Part shown: one piece after another, positions 34,328 to 43,510 of the stretch
Numbering within the stretch: the first letter of the stretch is position 1
Layout: the number at the start of each line of letters is the position of its first letter
Origin: QYOJ01 sp043806735
GTDB taxonomy: Bacteria; Bacteroidota; Bacteroidia; Bacteroidales; FEN-979
DNA: 64,000 bases
NCBI GenBank assembly: GCA_043806735.1
Contig: JAZDGR010000105.1
Span: 1-64,000, forward strand
Reading direction: 5' to 3'
Translations under genes and position numbers: made by a program
Notes under the pieces: generated by a model
Told to the model about the DNA's origin: nothing
The model's database searches: none
The model's input: only the letters and a program-made list of their open reading frames with translations

Positions 34328-35701
34328 TTATTCATACCTGAGGGATTCAACCGGGTCCTGTCTGGCCGCCCGTTTTGCCGGCATGTAGCCGAAGATGATC
34401 CCAACAGAGACGGAAACGCCAAACGAGACCAGAATGGAAAGAGGGGATATGATCGTAAGGATTCCTGTGACTTCCATGATAATTTTCGAAAAGGCAAGGC
34501 CCAAGATGATCCCGATAAGGCCACCGGTAATGCTTAGCAATGTAGCTTCGGAAAGAAACTGGAGGGTGATATCCCGTTTGGTTGCACCAATTGCCTGCCG
34601 GATTCCGATCTCTTTTATTCTCTCCATCACCGAGGCCAGCATGATGTTCATGATCCCGATGCCGCCGACGAGCAGTGAAATGCTGGCGATCGCTCCGAGA
34701 ACAATATTAAAGATATCTTTTGTACGCTGTTCCTGGCGAAGCAGAAGTTCGGGAACTTTTATTTCTATATCTTCCACCCCGAGGTGTCGTCGGGCCATCA
34801 TTCTTTGCAGGATTTCAGTTGTCGGTCCGATCATGGAGCTCTCTTTCACCTGAACAACAATTTTGTCGATCTGGTTCTTTTCAACCCCTTCCTGGGACCC
34901 TCCAAATGAAATGGCGAAATCTCCCCCAAAAAACATCCCACTCCCGCCACGGAGGGACGATTCAGTTACCAAAGCTCTGTCTTTGTATCTTCTGAAGATG
35001 GTTTGAATAGGGGCGTAGATCGTGTTATTATAATCAGAAATTCCCAGGTTGTCTATAGCCGTTTCTTTAATTACCTGTTTTTTCAATACACCCACAACGC
35101 GAAGCCAGATATGACCGCATTTGATCTCCTTGCCGATGGGGTTTTCTTTCGGAAAAAACCGCGATTTGATGGATGGGCCAATGATGCAGACCGGTTTTCC
35201 TTCCCTGAGCTGTTCCTGATTGAACATTTCTCCATCCTGAAGTTCGAGCCCAAAGACCGCAAAGAAATCGGGGGTGATACCGGTAAGTTTGGTGGAGATT
35301 CTCCTCCCGTCTTTCATCACATCTGTTTCGTAAATGACTTCCGGACTGATCCGTTCGACGGTAGGCAGAATATCCCGGATACTTTCCGCATCTTTCATGG
35401 AAAGCCCCGGCGAGTATTTTTCACGTCCTTTCCGGGTGCCGACATCCTGCTCAGCGGATTGGTCGTCATTCTGGTTTTTCCCTTTGGTTTTTTCTGTCTT
35501 GGGCGTAATGATGATGTTATTTACGCCGACCAGTTTCATCTGGTCCAGAATCTCCTGTTTGGCTCCGGCTCCGATAGCCATCATAGCGATGACTGCAGCA
35601 ACGCCAAATATGATCCCCAGCGCGGTAAGCATGGACCGGAATTTATTCAGGAAGACAGCTTCCAGTGCGATATTCAGAATATAGATGTACCTTTCGAACA
35701 C
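34328..35701 (-). CDS. MacB/FtsX-type ABC transporter permease without ATPase domain
   Basis: The 457-residue protein has one N-terminal helix (SMLTALGIIFGVAAVIAMMAIG), a large periplasmic domain (about 55-320) and three C-terminal helices around residues 330-440, with VMERIKEIGIRQAIGATKRD, the classic FtsX cytoplasmic loop. MacB itself carries an N-terminal ATPase domain; here none is present and no ATP-binding gene lies adjacent. The first codon is GTG; an in-frame stop 30 bases upstream leaves no ATG alternative nearby. The periplasmic Lys/Gln-rich stretch around 70-90 is unusual. Confidence 0.9.
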   Translation of the reverse strand: MFERYIYILNIALEAVFLNKFRSMLTALGIIFGVAAVIAMMAIGAGAKQEILDQMKLVGVNNIIITPKTEKTKGKNQNDDQSAEQDVGTRKGREKYSPGLSMKDAESIRDILPTVERISPEVIYETDVMKDGRRISTKLTGITPDFFAVFGLELQDGEMFNQEQLREGKPVCIIGPSIKSRFFPKENPIGKEIKCGHIWLRVVGVLKKQVIKETAIDNLGISDYNNTIYAPIQTIFRRYKDRALVTESSLRGGSGMFFGGDFAISFGGSQEGVEKNQIDKIVVQVKESSMIGPTTEILQRMMARRHLGVEDIEIKVPELLLRQEQRTKDIFNIVLGAIASISLLVGGIGIMNIMLASVMERIKEIGIRQAIGATKRDITLQFLSEATLLSITGGLIGIILGLAFSKIIMEVTGILTIISPLSILVSFGVSVSVGIIFGYMPAKRAARQDPVESLRYE

Positions 35702-35728
35702 GATCCGGGGATTCGTTTGTAAGAGCTG

Positions 35729-37117
35729 TTAATTCGTTTGACGGAGAACATTGAACTTCATTTTCTTGTTGCCGGCATTTTTATGCATGTTACTGTCGGA
35801 AACCTGTTTAGGAACCATTGAATCTGTTTTCCCGGGAGTTGTCTCTTTTACTTTGTATTTTTCTAAGATGTCGGGGGGCAGCATGATCAATTTCAAATCT
35901 GCTCTATCTTCCGGGGCGATCAGAAGAACTTCATCTTCTTCAGTCAGTCCTTCTTTGACGATGATCTCATTATCGTTGCTGAGTCCGACCACGATCTGTT
36001 GCCGAATAACCCGCGATCCGTCTTGTTTGTAAACGAAAGTAGCAGTGTCGTTATTAAATACTGCTTCGAGGGAAATGAAACGGACGCTGTCGATAGTTGC
36101 TGTAAGAATGGTATTTTTTGTTGTCATAGCCGGGCGGAGGATGGAGTCAAATTCATTGACAAGAATTTTAACCTCAAATACTTTTGCATTTGAACCTTGG
36201 AGTTGTTCCCCGATATTGGCAACTTCAGTTACTTTGCCGGTAAATTTTTTCTCAGGGAAGGCATCGATGCCGATTTTTACGGATTGGCCTACCTTCACCT
36301 TGCTGATGTCAATCTCATTTACATAGGTTTTTGAGATCATTTCGGAGAGGTCGGGTAGTTCTGCCACGATATTATCCCATGCGCTGACTGTTGCCCCGAC
36401 TCCCATTTTATTCCCATCCCAGTTTCTTCTGTATATAACCATTCCCGATTTGGGTGCTATGACGGTAAACGCCTGGAGGACTTCTTGCATTTGCTCAAGT
36501 TTACGTTGCGCCTGGTTATAGGATGCGGTCACTTCCTGCATGTTGGCGACTGCTTTCTGGAGCCGTAATTCGTAATTCTTTTCAGCTTGGTCGAAGGCTC
36601 GTTCTCCTTTTTCAAGATCTATCTGAACCTGGCGGATCGTAGCCGGGGGTTCATATTTCGATTGGTCGAGTGCGATTTTCTTCTCTTCCAGGTTATACTG
36701 GAGGTTAATCAGTTCATCGCGGGCGTTGCGTAGTTCCAGGGATGTATCGAGTTTGGTTTTAATGAGCTGGGATTCATATTTTTCAAGATTGGTCTCTTCG
36801 TCTTTGATGCGGTTAGATATTTCGGTCCGATCAAGTGATGCAACGTATTGCCCGGAGTCGACCACCGTTCCGTCGGGAATGATATCCTGGATTTTTACCT
36901 GCCATATCTGAACCTGGCGCAATCCTTGCGGGCCATAGATTTTTTCGGAACTTTTCGCAATCAACTCGCCGGTAGTGGTAACTTCGATAGGGAAGCTTCC
37001 GTATTTCACCGCAACAGAGACTTCCTGGGTTTTATCCGGTTTTGAGAAAATGAAAAACAGAATGATTGCCAAAAGTATAAACCCGGCAAAAATATAGAGG
37101 TACCTTTTTGCTGTCAT
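35729..37117 (-). CDS. MacA/HlyD-type periplasmic adaptor protein
   Basis: The 462-residue protein has an N-terminal membrane anchor (YLYIFAGFILLAIILFFIF), a split lipoyl domain, a long alpha-helical hairpin (about 95-220), and beta-barrel domains with YVNEIDISKVKVGQSVKIGI and DAFPEKKFTGKVTEVANIG. It should bridge the FtsX-type permease and the TolC-like channel encoded downstream. A Lys/Thr-rich tail follows the last domain. It is the first gene of the exporter run, 66 bases downstream of gyrB on the same strand. Confidence 0.92.
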   Translation of the reverse strand: MTAKRYLYIFAGFILLAIILFFIFSKPDKTQEVSVAVKYGSFPIEVTTTGELIAKSSEKIYGPQGLRQVQIWQVKIQDIIPDGTVVDSGQYVASLDRTEISNRIKDEETNLEKYESQLIKTKLDTSLELRNARDELINLQYNLEEKKIALDQSKYEPPATIRQVQIDLEKGERAFDQAEKNYELRLQKAVANMQEVTASYNQAQRKLEQMQEVLQAFTVIAPKSGMVIYRRNWDGNKMGVGATVSAWDNIVAELPDLSEMISKTYVNEIDISKVKVGQSVKIGIDAFPEKKFTGKVTEVANIGEQLQGSNAKVFEVKILVNEFDSILRPAMTTKNTILTATIDSVRFISLEAVFNNDTATFVYKQDGSRVIRQQIVVGLSNDNEIIVKEGLTEEDEVLLIAPEDRADLKLIMLPPDILEKYKVKETTPGKTDSMVPKQVSDSNMHKNAGNKKMKFNVLRQTN

Positions 37118-37183
37118 AGAAAAGATGTGTTAAACACACAAAGATATGCGCTCGTTATGAAAAGACCAAGTGAAAACGATAGA

Positions 37184-39145
37184 TCAGGCATCAATATTGG
37201 CGTACCTGGCATTTTTTTCGATGAACTCCCTTCGGGGCGGGACATCATCGCCCATGAGCATGGAGAAAATACGGTCGGCCTCGGTTCCATTTTCAATGGT
37301 GATCAACCGGAGGGTGCGGTTTTCGGGGTTCATAGTTGTGAACCAAAGTTGTTCCGCATTCATTTCCCCGAGGCCTTTATAGCGCTGAATATGAATACCT
37401 GACTCCTTTCCCTGCGCCGTGAATTCGGAAACAATATTGGCTCTTTCTTCATCGGTCCAACAGTATTTCTCAAAGTTTCCTTTTTTAATCAGGTAGAGAG
37501 GGGGAGTGGCGATATAGACATGTCCGTTTTCGATCAACTCTTTCATATACCGGAAGAAAAAGGTCAGAATCAGGGTAGCGATATGGCTTCCGTCCACATC
37601 GGCATCGGTCATAATAATGATTTTGTGATATCTGAGTTTTTCCAAATTAAGGGCTTTGCTGTCTTCTTCGGTCCCGATAGTCACGCCTAAAGCAATAAAG
37701 ATGTTTTTGATCTCTTCACTTTCAAAGATCTTATATTGCATGGCTTTCTCTACGTTGAGGATCTTCCCGCGAAGGGGAAGGATAGCCTGGTAACGGCGGT
37801 CTCTTCCCTGTTTGGCAGTTCCACCGGCGGAATCCCCTTCGACCAGGTATATCTCACACTGAACAGGGTCGGTTTCGGAACAATCAGCTAGTTTCCCCGG
37901 CAGACCAGAACCGGAAAGGACATTCTTCCGCTGGACAAGTTCCCTGGCTTTTCGTGCGGCATGACGGGCGGTGGCAGCGAGAATAACTTTGTTCACGATG
38001 GTTTTGGCCTCTTTCGGGTGCTCTTCCAAGTAATAGGAAAGAAGTTCGCTCACCAGTTGATCCACCACGCCCATCACTTCATTATTTCCCAGTTTGGTTT
38101 TGGTTTGCCCCTCAAACTGAGGTTCCTGGACTTTCACTGAGATTATAGCGGTCAGGCCTTCCCGGAAGTCATCCCCACTTATATCAAATTTGAGTTTGGA
38201 AAGCATCCCAGATTTTTCGGCATAGTTTTTCAGTGTTCTGGTCAATGCCCGGCGGAATCCGGCAAGATGTGTCCCCCCTTCATGTGTATTGATATTATTC
38301 ACGTAACTGTGGATATTCTCGGAAAAAGAAGTGTTGTACTGCATGGCGATCTCCATGGGAATTCCGTTACGTTCCCCTTCAATTGAGATGGGTTCCGGAA
38401 TTAGTTTTTCCCTGGTGGCGTCGAGGTAATTGATAAAATCGATCAATCCGTAAGAAGAAAAGAACGTTTCAGAGAGGGAGCTTCCATCCTTATTTATTTC
38501 ACGTTCGTCAATGATTTTCAGGGTAAGTCCTTTATTGAGGTAAGCCAATGCCCTCAGCTGGGAGGCAAGAATTTCATAATCATACTGTTCGACGATAAAG
38601 ATAGATGTATCAGGTTTGAAGGTAGTCTCGGTCCCGTTCCGGCTTGTATCCCCGATAATTTTGATGTCGTAAACGGGTTTCCCGCAGGAGTATTCCTGCT
38701 GATAGATCTTCCCCGAACGGTGCACGGTAACTTTCAGGTGAGAAGAGAGGGCATTTACCACTGAAACTCCAACCCCATGGAGACCACCGGATACCTTGTA
38801 GGTATTTTTATCAAATTTCCCTCCGGCATGCAGGACGGTCATCACCACTTCCAGCGCTGATTTCTTTTCTTTTTCATGAAAATCGACCGGGATTCCCCTG
38901 CCGTTATCTGTTACAGTGATGGAATTATCCTTATGAATGATGACTTCAATGTAGGTGCAATAACCGGCCAGGGCTTCGTCAATGGAATTGTCTACCACTT
39001 CGTAAACAAGGTGGTGCAGCCCTTTGACATTGACATCTCCTATGTACATGGCAGGTCGTTTTCTCACGGCTTCGAGACCCTCCAGAACCTGAATGTTATC
39101 TGCTGTGTAATTCCGGCTCGCCAGATCTTTTTCTATGTCAGTCAT
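37184..39145 (-). CDS. gyrB: DNA gyrase subunit B
   Basis: GyrB is the ATPase subunit that, with GyrA, introduces negative supercoils. The 653-residue form is the short type without the insert found in E. coli. The GHKL ATPase site shows VVDNSIDEALAG, DNGRGIPVD and GGLHGVGVSVVNALS. The Toprim domain shows YLVEGDSAGGTAKQGRDR and MTDADVDGSH. The C-terminal tail RYKGLGEMNAEQLW is canonical. Confidence 0.96.
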   Translation of the reverse strand: MTDIEKDLASRNYTADNIQVLEGLEAVRKRPAMYIGDVNVKGLHHLVYEVVDNSIDEALAGYCTYIEVIIHKDNSITVTDNGRGIPVDFHEKEKKSALEVVMTVLHAGGKFDKNTYKVSGGLHGVGVSVVNALSSHLKVTVHRSGKIYQQEYSCGKPVYDIKIIGDTSRNGTETTFKPDTSIFIVEQYDYEILASQLRALAYLNKGLTLKIIDEREINKDGSSLSETFFSSYGLIDFINYLDATREKLIPEPISIEGERNGIPMEIAMQYNTSFSENIHSYVNNINTHEGGTHLAGFRRALTRTLKNYAEKSGMLSKLKFDISGDDFREGLTAIISVKVQEPQFEGQTKTKLGNNEVMGVVDQLVSELLSYYLEEHPKEAKTIVNKVILAATARHAARKARELVQRKNVLSGSGLPGKLADCSETDPVQCEIYLVEGDSAGGTAKQGRDRRYQAILPLRGKILNVEKAMQYKIFESEEIKNIFIALGVTIGTEEDSKALNLEKLRYHKIIIMTDADVDGSHIATLILTFFFRYMKELIENGHVYIATPPLYLIKKGNFEKYCWTDEERANIVSEFTAQGKESGIHIQRYKGLGEMNAEQLWFTTMNPENRTLRLITIENGTEADRIFSMLMGDDVPPRREFIEKNARYANIDA

Positions 39146-39178
39146 AATCAGTCAGTTAAATAAATTTATATATCTGTA

Positions 39179-39186
39179 CAAATCTA
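39179..39186 (-). promoter_or_regulatory. Candidate -7 box for gyrB
   Basis: The minus strand reads TAGATTTG, 33 bases upstream of the gyrB start. A TTTTG lies further upstream but the spacing (about 15) is short. Confidence 0.4.
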
Positions 39187-39279
39187 CAAAAAAAAGAAAC
39201 ACAAAATCTTGAGAAATACCAGTAAAATCAAGGATTTTATTAACAATTTCCAGTGAATAATGCAGGCGAACTAAATACC

Positions 39280-40332
39280 TCAGGAATATTTGAGAAAGTT
39301 GAGGATCAAATCTGCTGCGTGACCATCTCCAAATGCCTCCGATCTGGGAGCGGAAAGAGGTGGAGAATTGACAGCTTTTACGATGACATCAGGATCGGTG
39401 CCGGCGACTTTATTCCAGCCGTCGAGCAGGGTTTCCAGCCATTCTGTTTCAGTGCGCAACGTGATGCAAGGGATCCCAAGAAAATAGGCTTCTTTCTGGA
39501 GCCCTCCCGAGTCGGTCAGCACCTTTTCAGCTTTCATTGTCAGGGCAATCATTTGAAGATAACTCACAGGATCTATCAACCGGAGGTTTGCCGGAGCGGA
39601 GAAACTAGAAATGATTTTCCGGGTGCGTGGATGGATGGGCAGGATGACCTGAAAGGGAAGTGCTCCGAAGGCTTTCAGAATGTTGGTCATGTGTTCAGAA
39701 TGATCCGTATTTTCAGCTCTATGGATGGTTGCCAGGAAGTACTTTTCAGGGAGATTTTTTATCCTGTATTGATCCAGGTTGTTCAGAACCATCTCCCGGA
39801 AGTAAAGAAGCGAATCATACATCACGTCCCCTGTAAACTTCGTCGATGATTCCAGCCCTTCTTTCTTCAGGTTATCAATCGCGGTTTGAGTAGGGGCAAA
39901 GAGCAAATCTGATATCCGGTCTGTCACGATCCGGTTGATTTCTTCGGGCATGACGCGATTGAAACTGCGAAGACCTGCTTCCACATGAGCAACGGGAATG
40001 TGCAGTTTTGTAGCTGCCAGGGCACCGGCTACCGTTGAGTTTGTGTCTCCGTAGAGCAAGGTCCAATCGGGTTTCTCTTTCAGCAACACCTCTTCAATTC
40101 CTTTCAGCATCATGCCGGTTTGCCAGGCATGACTTCCTGACCCAACACCAAGGTTATAATCCGGTTCCGGGATATGGAGTTCTTCAAAGAAGACTTTGGA
40201 CATATTTTCGTCGTAGTGCTGACCGGTATGGAGGATGATCTCCCGGATGCCGGGATACGTCAGGATGACACGAGAAACGGTTGCTGCTTTGACGAACTGG
40301 GGACGGGCCCCGATCACAGAAACGATCTTCAT
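39280..40332 (-). CDS. wecB: UDP-N-acetylglucosamine 2-epimerase (non-hydrolysing)
   Basis: The enzyme interconverts UDP-GlcNAc and UDP-ManNAc for surface polysaccharide synthesis. I use the ATG at 40332 (350 residues), since MKIVSVIGARPQFVKAA is the family N-terminus; an upstream in-frame start at 40440 would run into the RNase P RNA gene. Motifs include LHTGQHYDENMS, LLYGDTNSTVAGALAA, HVEAGLRSFNRVMPEEINR, IHRAENTD and LTDSGGLQKEAYFLG. The start codon is only about 20 bases from the 3' end of rnpB, so read-through from rnpB is possible. Confidence 0.96.
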   Translation of the reverse strand: MKIVSVIGARPQFVKAATVSRVILTYPGIREIILHTGQHYDENMSKVFFEELHIPEPDYNLGVGSGSHAWQTGMMLKGIEEVLLKEKPDWTLLYGDTNSTVAGALAATKLHIPVAHVEAGLRSFNRVMPEEINRIVTDRISDLLFAPTQTAIDNLKKEGLESSTKFTGDVMYDSLLYFREMVLNNLDQYRIKNLPEKYFLATIHRAENTDHSEHMTNILKAFGALPFQVILPIHPRTRKIISSFSAPANLRLIDPVSYLQMIALTMKAEKVLTDSGGLQKEAYFLGIPCITLRTETEWLETLLDGWNKVAGTDPDVIVKAVNSPPLSAPRSEAFGDGHAADLILNFLKYS

Positions 40333-40383
40333 GTGGATCTCATTAAAAGTAAACCAGCAGTTCTGTAAGCGGGATTCTGTCCT

Positions 40384-40420
40384 CCTGGTATGGGCGACCC
40401 GCTGGGTCGCCCATACCAGG
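40384..40420. repeat. Perfect 17-bp palindrome inside rnpB
   Basis: CCTGGTATGGGCGACCC (40384-40400) and GGGTCGCCCATACCAGG (40404-40420) pair perfectly across a three-base loop. It forms a helix near the 3' end of the RNase P RNA, just before the conserved ACAGAATCCCGCTTAC. Confidence 0.85.
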
Positions 40421-40621
40421 GTTCTGTCATTTATCTGCACCGGACGTCACCGGCCGGCTGGAGCGACCTACCCCTCCCGAAATCCGAAGATCCTGGCGAG
40501 CCACCAGGTGGTTTACACCATCGGGATATACGTGGTCTTTCAACCCATGAGGTTTACCCTTCCGACCGGTTGCCCGGCCGGAACGTGGTCTCTTACACCG
40601 CGTTTTCACCCTTGTCTCTAA

Positions 40622-40640
40622 AGGTGACCCGCCGGGTCGC
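40622..40640. repeat. Second GACCC/GGGTC palindrome inside rnpB
   Basis: GGTGACCCG (40622-40630) and CGGGTCGCC (40632-40640) share the GACCCG/CGGGTC core with the hairpin at 40384-40420. In the RNA this falls where helix P9 is expected, between AACCGCC and AAGGGTGAAA. Confidence 0.7.
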
Positions 40641-40788
40641 CCTTACAGGCGGTTATTTTCTGTGGCACTAGCTGTGTCCCGATCAAATCGGGACCCTTCC
40701 CGTTAAGAAGCATGGTGCTCTATGTTGTCCCGACTTTCCTTCCCGATTGGTAAAAACCATCGGGACGACAGTCCGAACTGCTGGTGTG

Positions 40789-40805
40789 CAAAGATAGCAA
40801 AGATA
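40789..40805 (-). promoter_or_regulatory. Tandem -7 boxes for rnpB
   Basis: The minus strand holds TATCTTTG twice, at 40796-40789 and 40805-40798. Either fits the TAnnTTTG consensus at the right distance for a start at about 40784-40791, the 5' end of RNase P RNA. Confidence 0.55.
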
Positions 40806-40818
40806 GCTGACATTTCTC

Positions 40819-40826
40819 TACCTTTG
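40819..40826 (+). promoter_or_regulatory. Candidate -7 box for the MATE gene
   Basis: TACCTTTG lies 20 bases before the ATG at 40847 and is divergent from the rnpB promoter, 14 bases away. No -33 TTG is seen at the right distance. Confidence 0.45.
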
Positions 40827-40846
40827 CACCCTTTTACCGGATTGGA

Positions 40847-42212
40847 ATGAAGGATTTGAGTTACGGGAACGAAGGAAAGCTCATCTTCCGATTTGCTATC
40901 CCGATGTTGCTTGGAAACGTTTTCCAGCAGCTCTATAATGTCGTGGATGCCATCATCGTGGGTAAATTCATAGGGAACGAGGCACTGGCTGCTGTCGGAA
41001 CCTCCTTCCCAATCATTTTTATGCTGATCTCTTTCATTATTGGGATCACCATGGGTTTTACGGTCATCATCTCCCAATATTTCGGAGCCAAAGAGATGGA
41101 CAAGGTGACTAAGGCGATCAACACGCTGTACCTTTTTATCTTTGTTTCTTCCGTGTTAGTTAGTATAGCAGGGAGCCTGTTAAGTGAATCCATTTTTCGT
41201 CTGATTGACCTGCCTGTCCAAATCATTCCCCAGGCCAAGCTTTTTCTGATCATTTATTTCTCCGGGGATGATCTTTCTTTTCGGATATAACGGAACCAGC
41301 GCCATCCTACGCGGTCTCGGGGATTCCAAAACACCGCTCTATTTTCTGATCGGATCGGTCATGCTGAACATCGTTCTTGACCTGGTTTTTGTACTCGTAT
41401 TTGGCTGGGGAATTGCCGGTGTGGCTATTGCCACCGTAATTTCACAAGCTGCGGCATTTATTGCACAGATCCTCTACCTCAACAGATACCATACTTTTTT
41501 AAGGTTTTCGTTTCGGGAATTGCGTTTTGACAGAGCGATTTTCAATCAGGGGATCCGAATCGGACTTCCGACAGGGTTCCAGCAAGGATTCGTCGCAGCC
41601 GGGATGCTGGCTCTTTACTGGATCGTAAACCAGTTCGGGGTAACTGCCAATGCCGCATACAGCGCAGCGGGAAGGATCGACAGTTTTGCGGCTATGCCGG
41701 CAATGAGTTTCAGTGCTGCTTTGAGCGCCTTTGTAGGGCAAAATCTGGGCGCCAATCGACTTGACCGTGTGAAAAAAGGGCTGACTTCGACGCTCCTGAT
41801 GACCGGAGGGATCTCCCTGATAATTTCCCTGATCACTGTTTTTTTCGGGCGTTATCTCATGATGATGTTCACCAATGATCCGGAGGTGATTGAAATCGGG
41901 AAGGCTTACCTGATCATTATCGGGGCTTTTTATATTCTTTTCTCTTCGATGTTTATCTTACATGGGATGTTGCGTGGTGCCGGGGATACTTTTATCCCGA
42001 TGATCATCACCCTTCTGTCACTTTGGGTTGTCAGGGTACCGGTCGCATTTCTTCTTTCCAAAGTTCCTTCGATAGCACTGTATGGCGTTTTCTGGTCTAT
42101 CCCGATCGGATGGTTTGCCGGGGTGGTCCTTGCAGGTCTCTATTATTTGGCAGGCCAGTGGAAACGGAAAGCAGTAGTAAAATTTGATGCTGAAGGGAAA
42201 AGAATAACCTAA
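40847..42212 (+). pseudogene. MATE-family efflux transporter with a frameshift
   Basis: Two overlapping frames together make one MATE transporter of about 454 residues. Frame one (40847-41290) runs MKDLSYGNEGKLIFRFAIPM to AKLFLIIYFSG and then turns to nonsense. Frame two (in phase through 42212) continues MIFLFGYNGTSAILRGLGDS, exactly where the family sequence should resume. The switch falls in a run of four G at 41264-41267: removing one G would join YFSG to MIFLFGYNG without loss. Everything else, including about 12 membrane segments, looks intact. It is either a recent frameshift mutation, a phase-variable homopolymer or a sequencing/assembly error. MATE pumps export cationic drugs using Na+ or H+ gradients. 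Confidence 0.85.
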
Positions 42213-43510
42213 GCGGAAATCCGGTTCAAGACATCAACCAGTTTTTGTGTGAGTTCTTTTCTGGAATAACTCCCGATATTCCTGCTTTCGGCCTGAAGGG
42301 TTCCTTTTTTGAAACGGTTGTAATAGGTGAGAATATGCTCCTGAAGAGTCGCCTGATCGCCGTGTCCGGCGATGAATCCCGCGCCGGTTTCCTGCAGAAT
42401 CTTTGCGGCATCCCCATCGGGAGGCCCTAGGCTCAAAATAGGCCTTTGGGCAGCCAAATATTCAAAGAACTTCCCGGTCAGGATCATCTTTGCATTCGGA
42501 GTGTCGTTAATAATTAGCAAAAGAACCTGGGATTGCCGTTGACAGGTGATGACCTGATCGTGAGGCAGATACGGGATCCGGTTTAGAAATCCTGTCAGGC
42601 CGGATGTCTCCAAGGATTCTGATACCGTATGATCGATTTTGCCAACCAGTTTAATCTCGAGATCCTCCCGGAAGCCTGGCGTGGTTTTCACCAGGGTACT
42701 GAGCGCACTCCAAAGAGAAACCGGATTGCGCGTGCTGACCAGGGTACCGATATGCGCAATGGAGAACTTCCGGTCGGGTTCGGGTGGTGGTCCCGCAGGG
42801 ATATCTTCTGTATCAAAACCGTTTGTAATCACATCATACTTGCGAGGGAAGATCAGGTTGAAATCAGAAGCCATTGTGTCGCTGATTACGGTAACTGCCG
42901 AAGCAGAACGAAGAACAGCTTGTTCCAGTTGTCTGTGTTTTTGGTCGGATTTTCTGGTCAGTTTCAGGTCTTTGTAAAAGTCAATGTTTGTCCAGGGATC
43001 CCGAAAATCGGCAAGCCAGGGAACGTGCTGACGCCGGGATACCCGTAACGCTATCAGGTGGAGCGAATGAGGGGGACCTGTCGAAATTAGAACATCCACC
43101 GGGTGTTCCATGAGGTACCGGTTCAGGTATTTCACAGAGGGGTTGATCCAGAATTTCCGGGCATCCGGGATAAAGAAATTACCGCGAATCCAAACAGCGA
43201 TATTTTCAAGGATCGGGTTTTGCTTCTTTTCCGAGAGGAAGGCCGCATTGATCTTTTCCTCTTTTTTCCGGCCAATGAACCGTTTGTAAACAGTATAGGG
43301 TTCCCATATAGGTTGTTTCAGGATGGTGAGGTTTTGCGGGATATCCTTCTGAAGCGAGAGGTCTGTTTCGGGGTATTCCGGTTTTTCGGGAATGTAAAGG
43401 ACTGGTTCCCAGCCGAAGTCCCGAAAGTATTTGACGAATTTCAACCAGCGCTGTACGCCAGCTCCTCCACTCGGAGGCCAATAGTAAGTGATGATCAGGG
43501 CTCTTTTCAT
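42209..43510 (-). CDS. Glycosyltransferase (GT4-like, GT-B fold)
   Basis: I take the ATG at 43510 (433 residues), since MKRALIITYYWPPSGGAGVQ is the usual start and it overlaps the stop of the YfhO-like gene by four bases. The C-terminal domain shows FSIAHIGTLVSTRNPVSLW, KLVGKID and the sugar-nucleotide site ILTGKFFEYLAAQRPILSLG. WLADFRDPWT is a feature of this subfamily. Substrate is unknown; exopolysaccharide or LPS synthesis is probable. Its 3' end overlaps the end of the MATE gene by four bases. Confidence 0.9.
   Translation of the reverse strand: MKRALIITYYWPPSGGAGVQRWLKFVKYFRDFGWEPVLYIPEKPEYPETDLSLQKDIPQNLTILKQPIWEPYTVYKRFIGRKKEEKINAAFLSEKKQNPILENIAVWIRGNFFIPDARKFWINPSVKYLNRYLMEHPVDVLISTGPPHSLHLIALRVSRRQHVPWLADFRDPWTNIDFYKDLKLTRKSDQKHRQLEQAVLRSASAVTVISDTMASDFNLIFPRKYDVITNGFDTEDIPAGPPPEPDRKFSIAHIGTLVSTRNPVSLWSALSTLVKTTPGFREDLEIKLVGKIDHTVSESLETSGLTGFLNRIPYLPHDQVITCQRQSQVLLLIINDTPNAKMILTGKFFEYLAAQRPILSLGPPDGDAAKILQETGAGFIAGHGDQATLQEHILTYYNRFKKGTLQAESRNIGSYSRKELTQKLVDVLNRISA

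Larger units (their letters stand above)
40354..40786 (-). ncRNA. rnpB: RNase P RNA (bacterial type A)
   Basis: This is the catalytic RNA that removes the 5' leader of tRNA precursors. Reading the minus strand, helix P1 is formed by CCAGCAGTTC at the 5' end (40784-40775) and GAACTGCTGG at the 3' end (40363-40354). The conserved core is visible: AAGGAAAGTCGGGACA with AGAGCACCATGCTTC after it, AGTGCCACAGAAAATAACCG, AAGGGTGAAAACGCGGTGTA with AGAGACCACG, GATAAATGACAG, and ACAGAATCCCGCTTAC, whose TCCCGCTT pairs with AAGTCGGGA to make P4. Length is about 430 bases. Two helices are unusual in that both are built on a GGCGACCC/GGGTCGCC palindrome (see findings). All the open reading frames over this stretch are chance. 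Confidence 0.93.

Noticed and set aside
35003..35722. Plus-strand reading frame of 239 codons
   Set aside because: Antisense to the FtsX-type permease gene; composition is that of a mirror frame.
40384..40420. Perfect hairpin as a terminator for wecB or MATE
   Set aside because: It has no U-tract and sits within the RNase P RNA, where it forms a helix.
40235..40671. Plus-strand frames across 40235-40671
   Set aside because: They lie over the RNase P RNA and wecB start; the RNA has conserved core and P1/P4 pairing.
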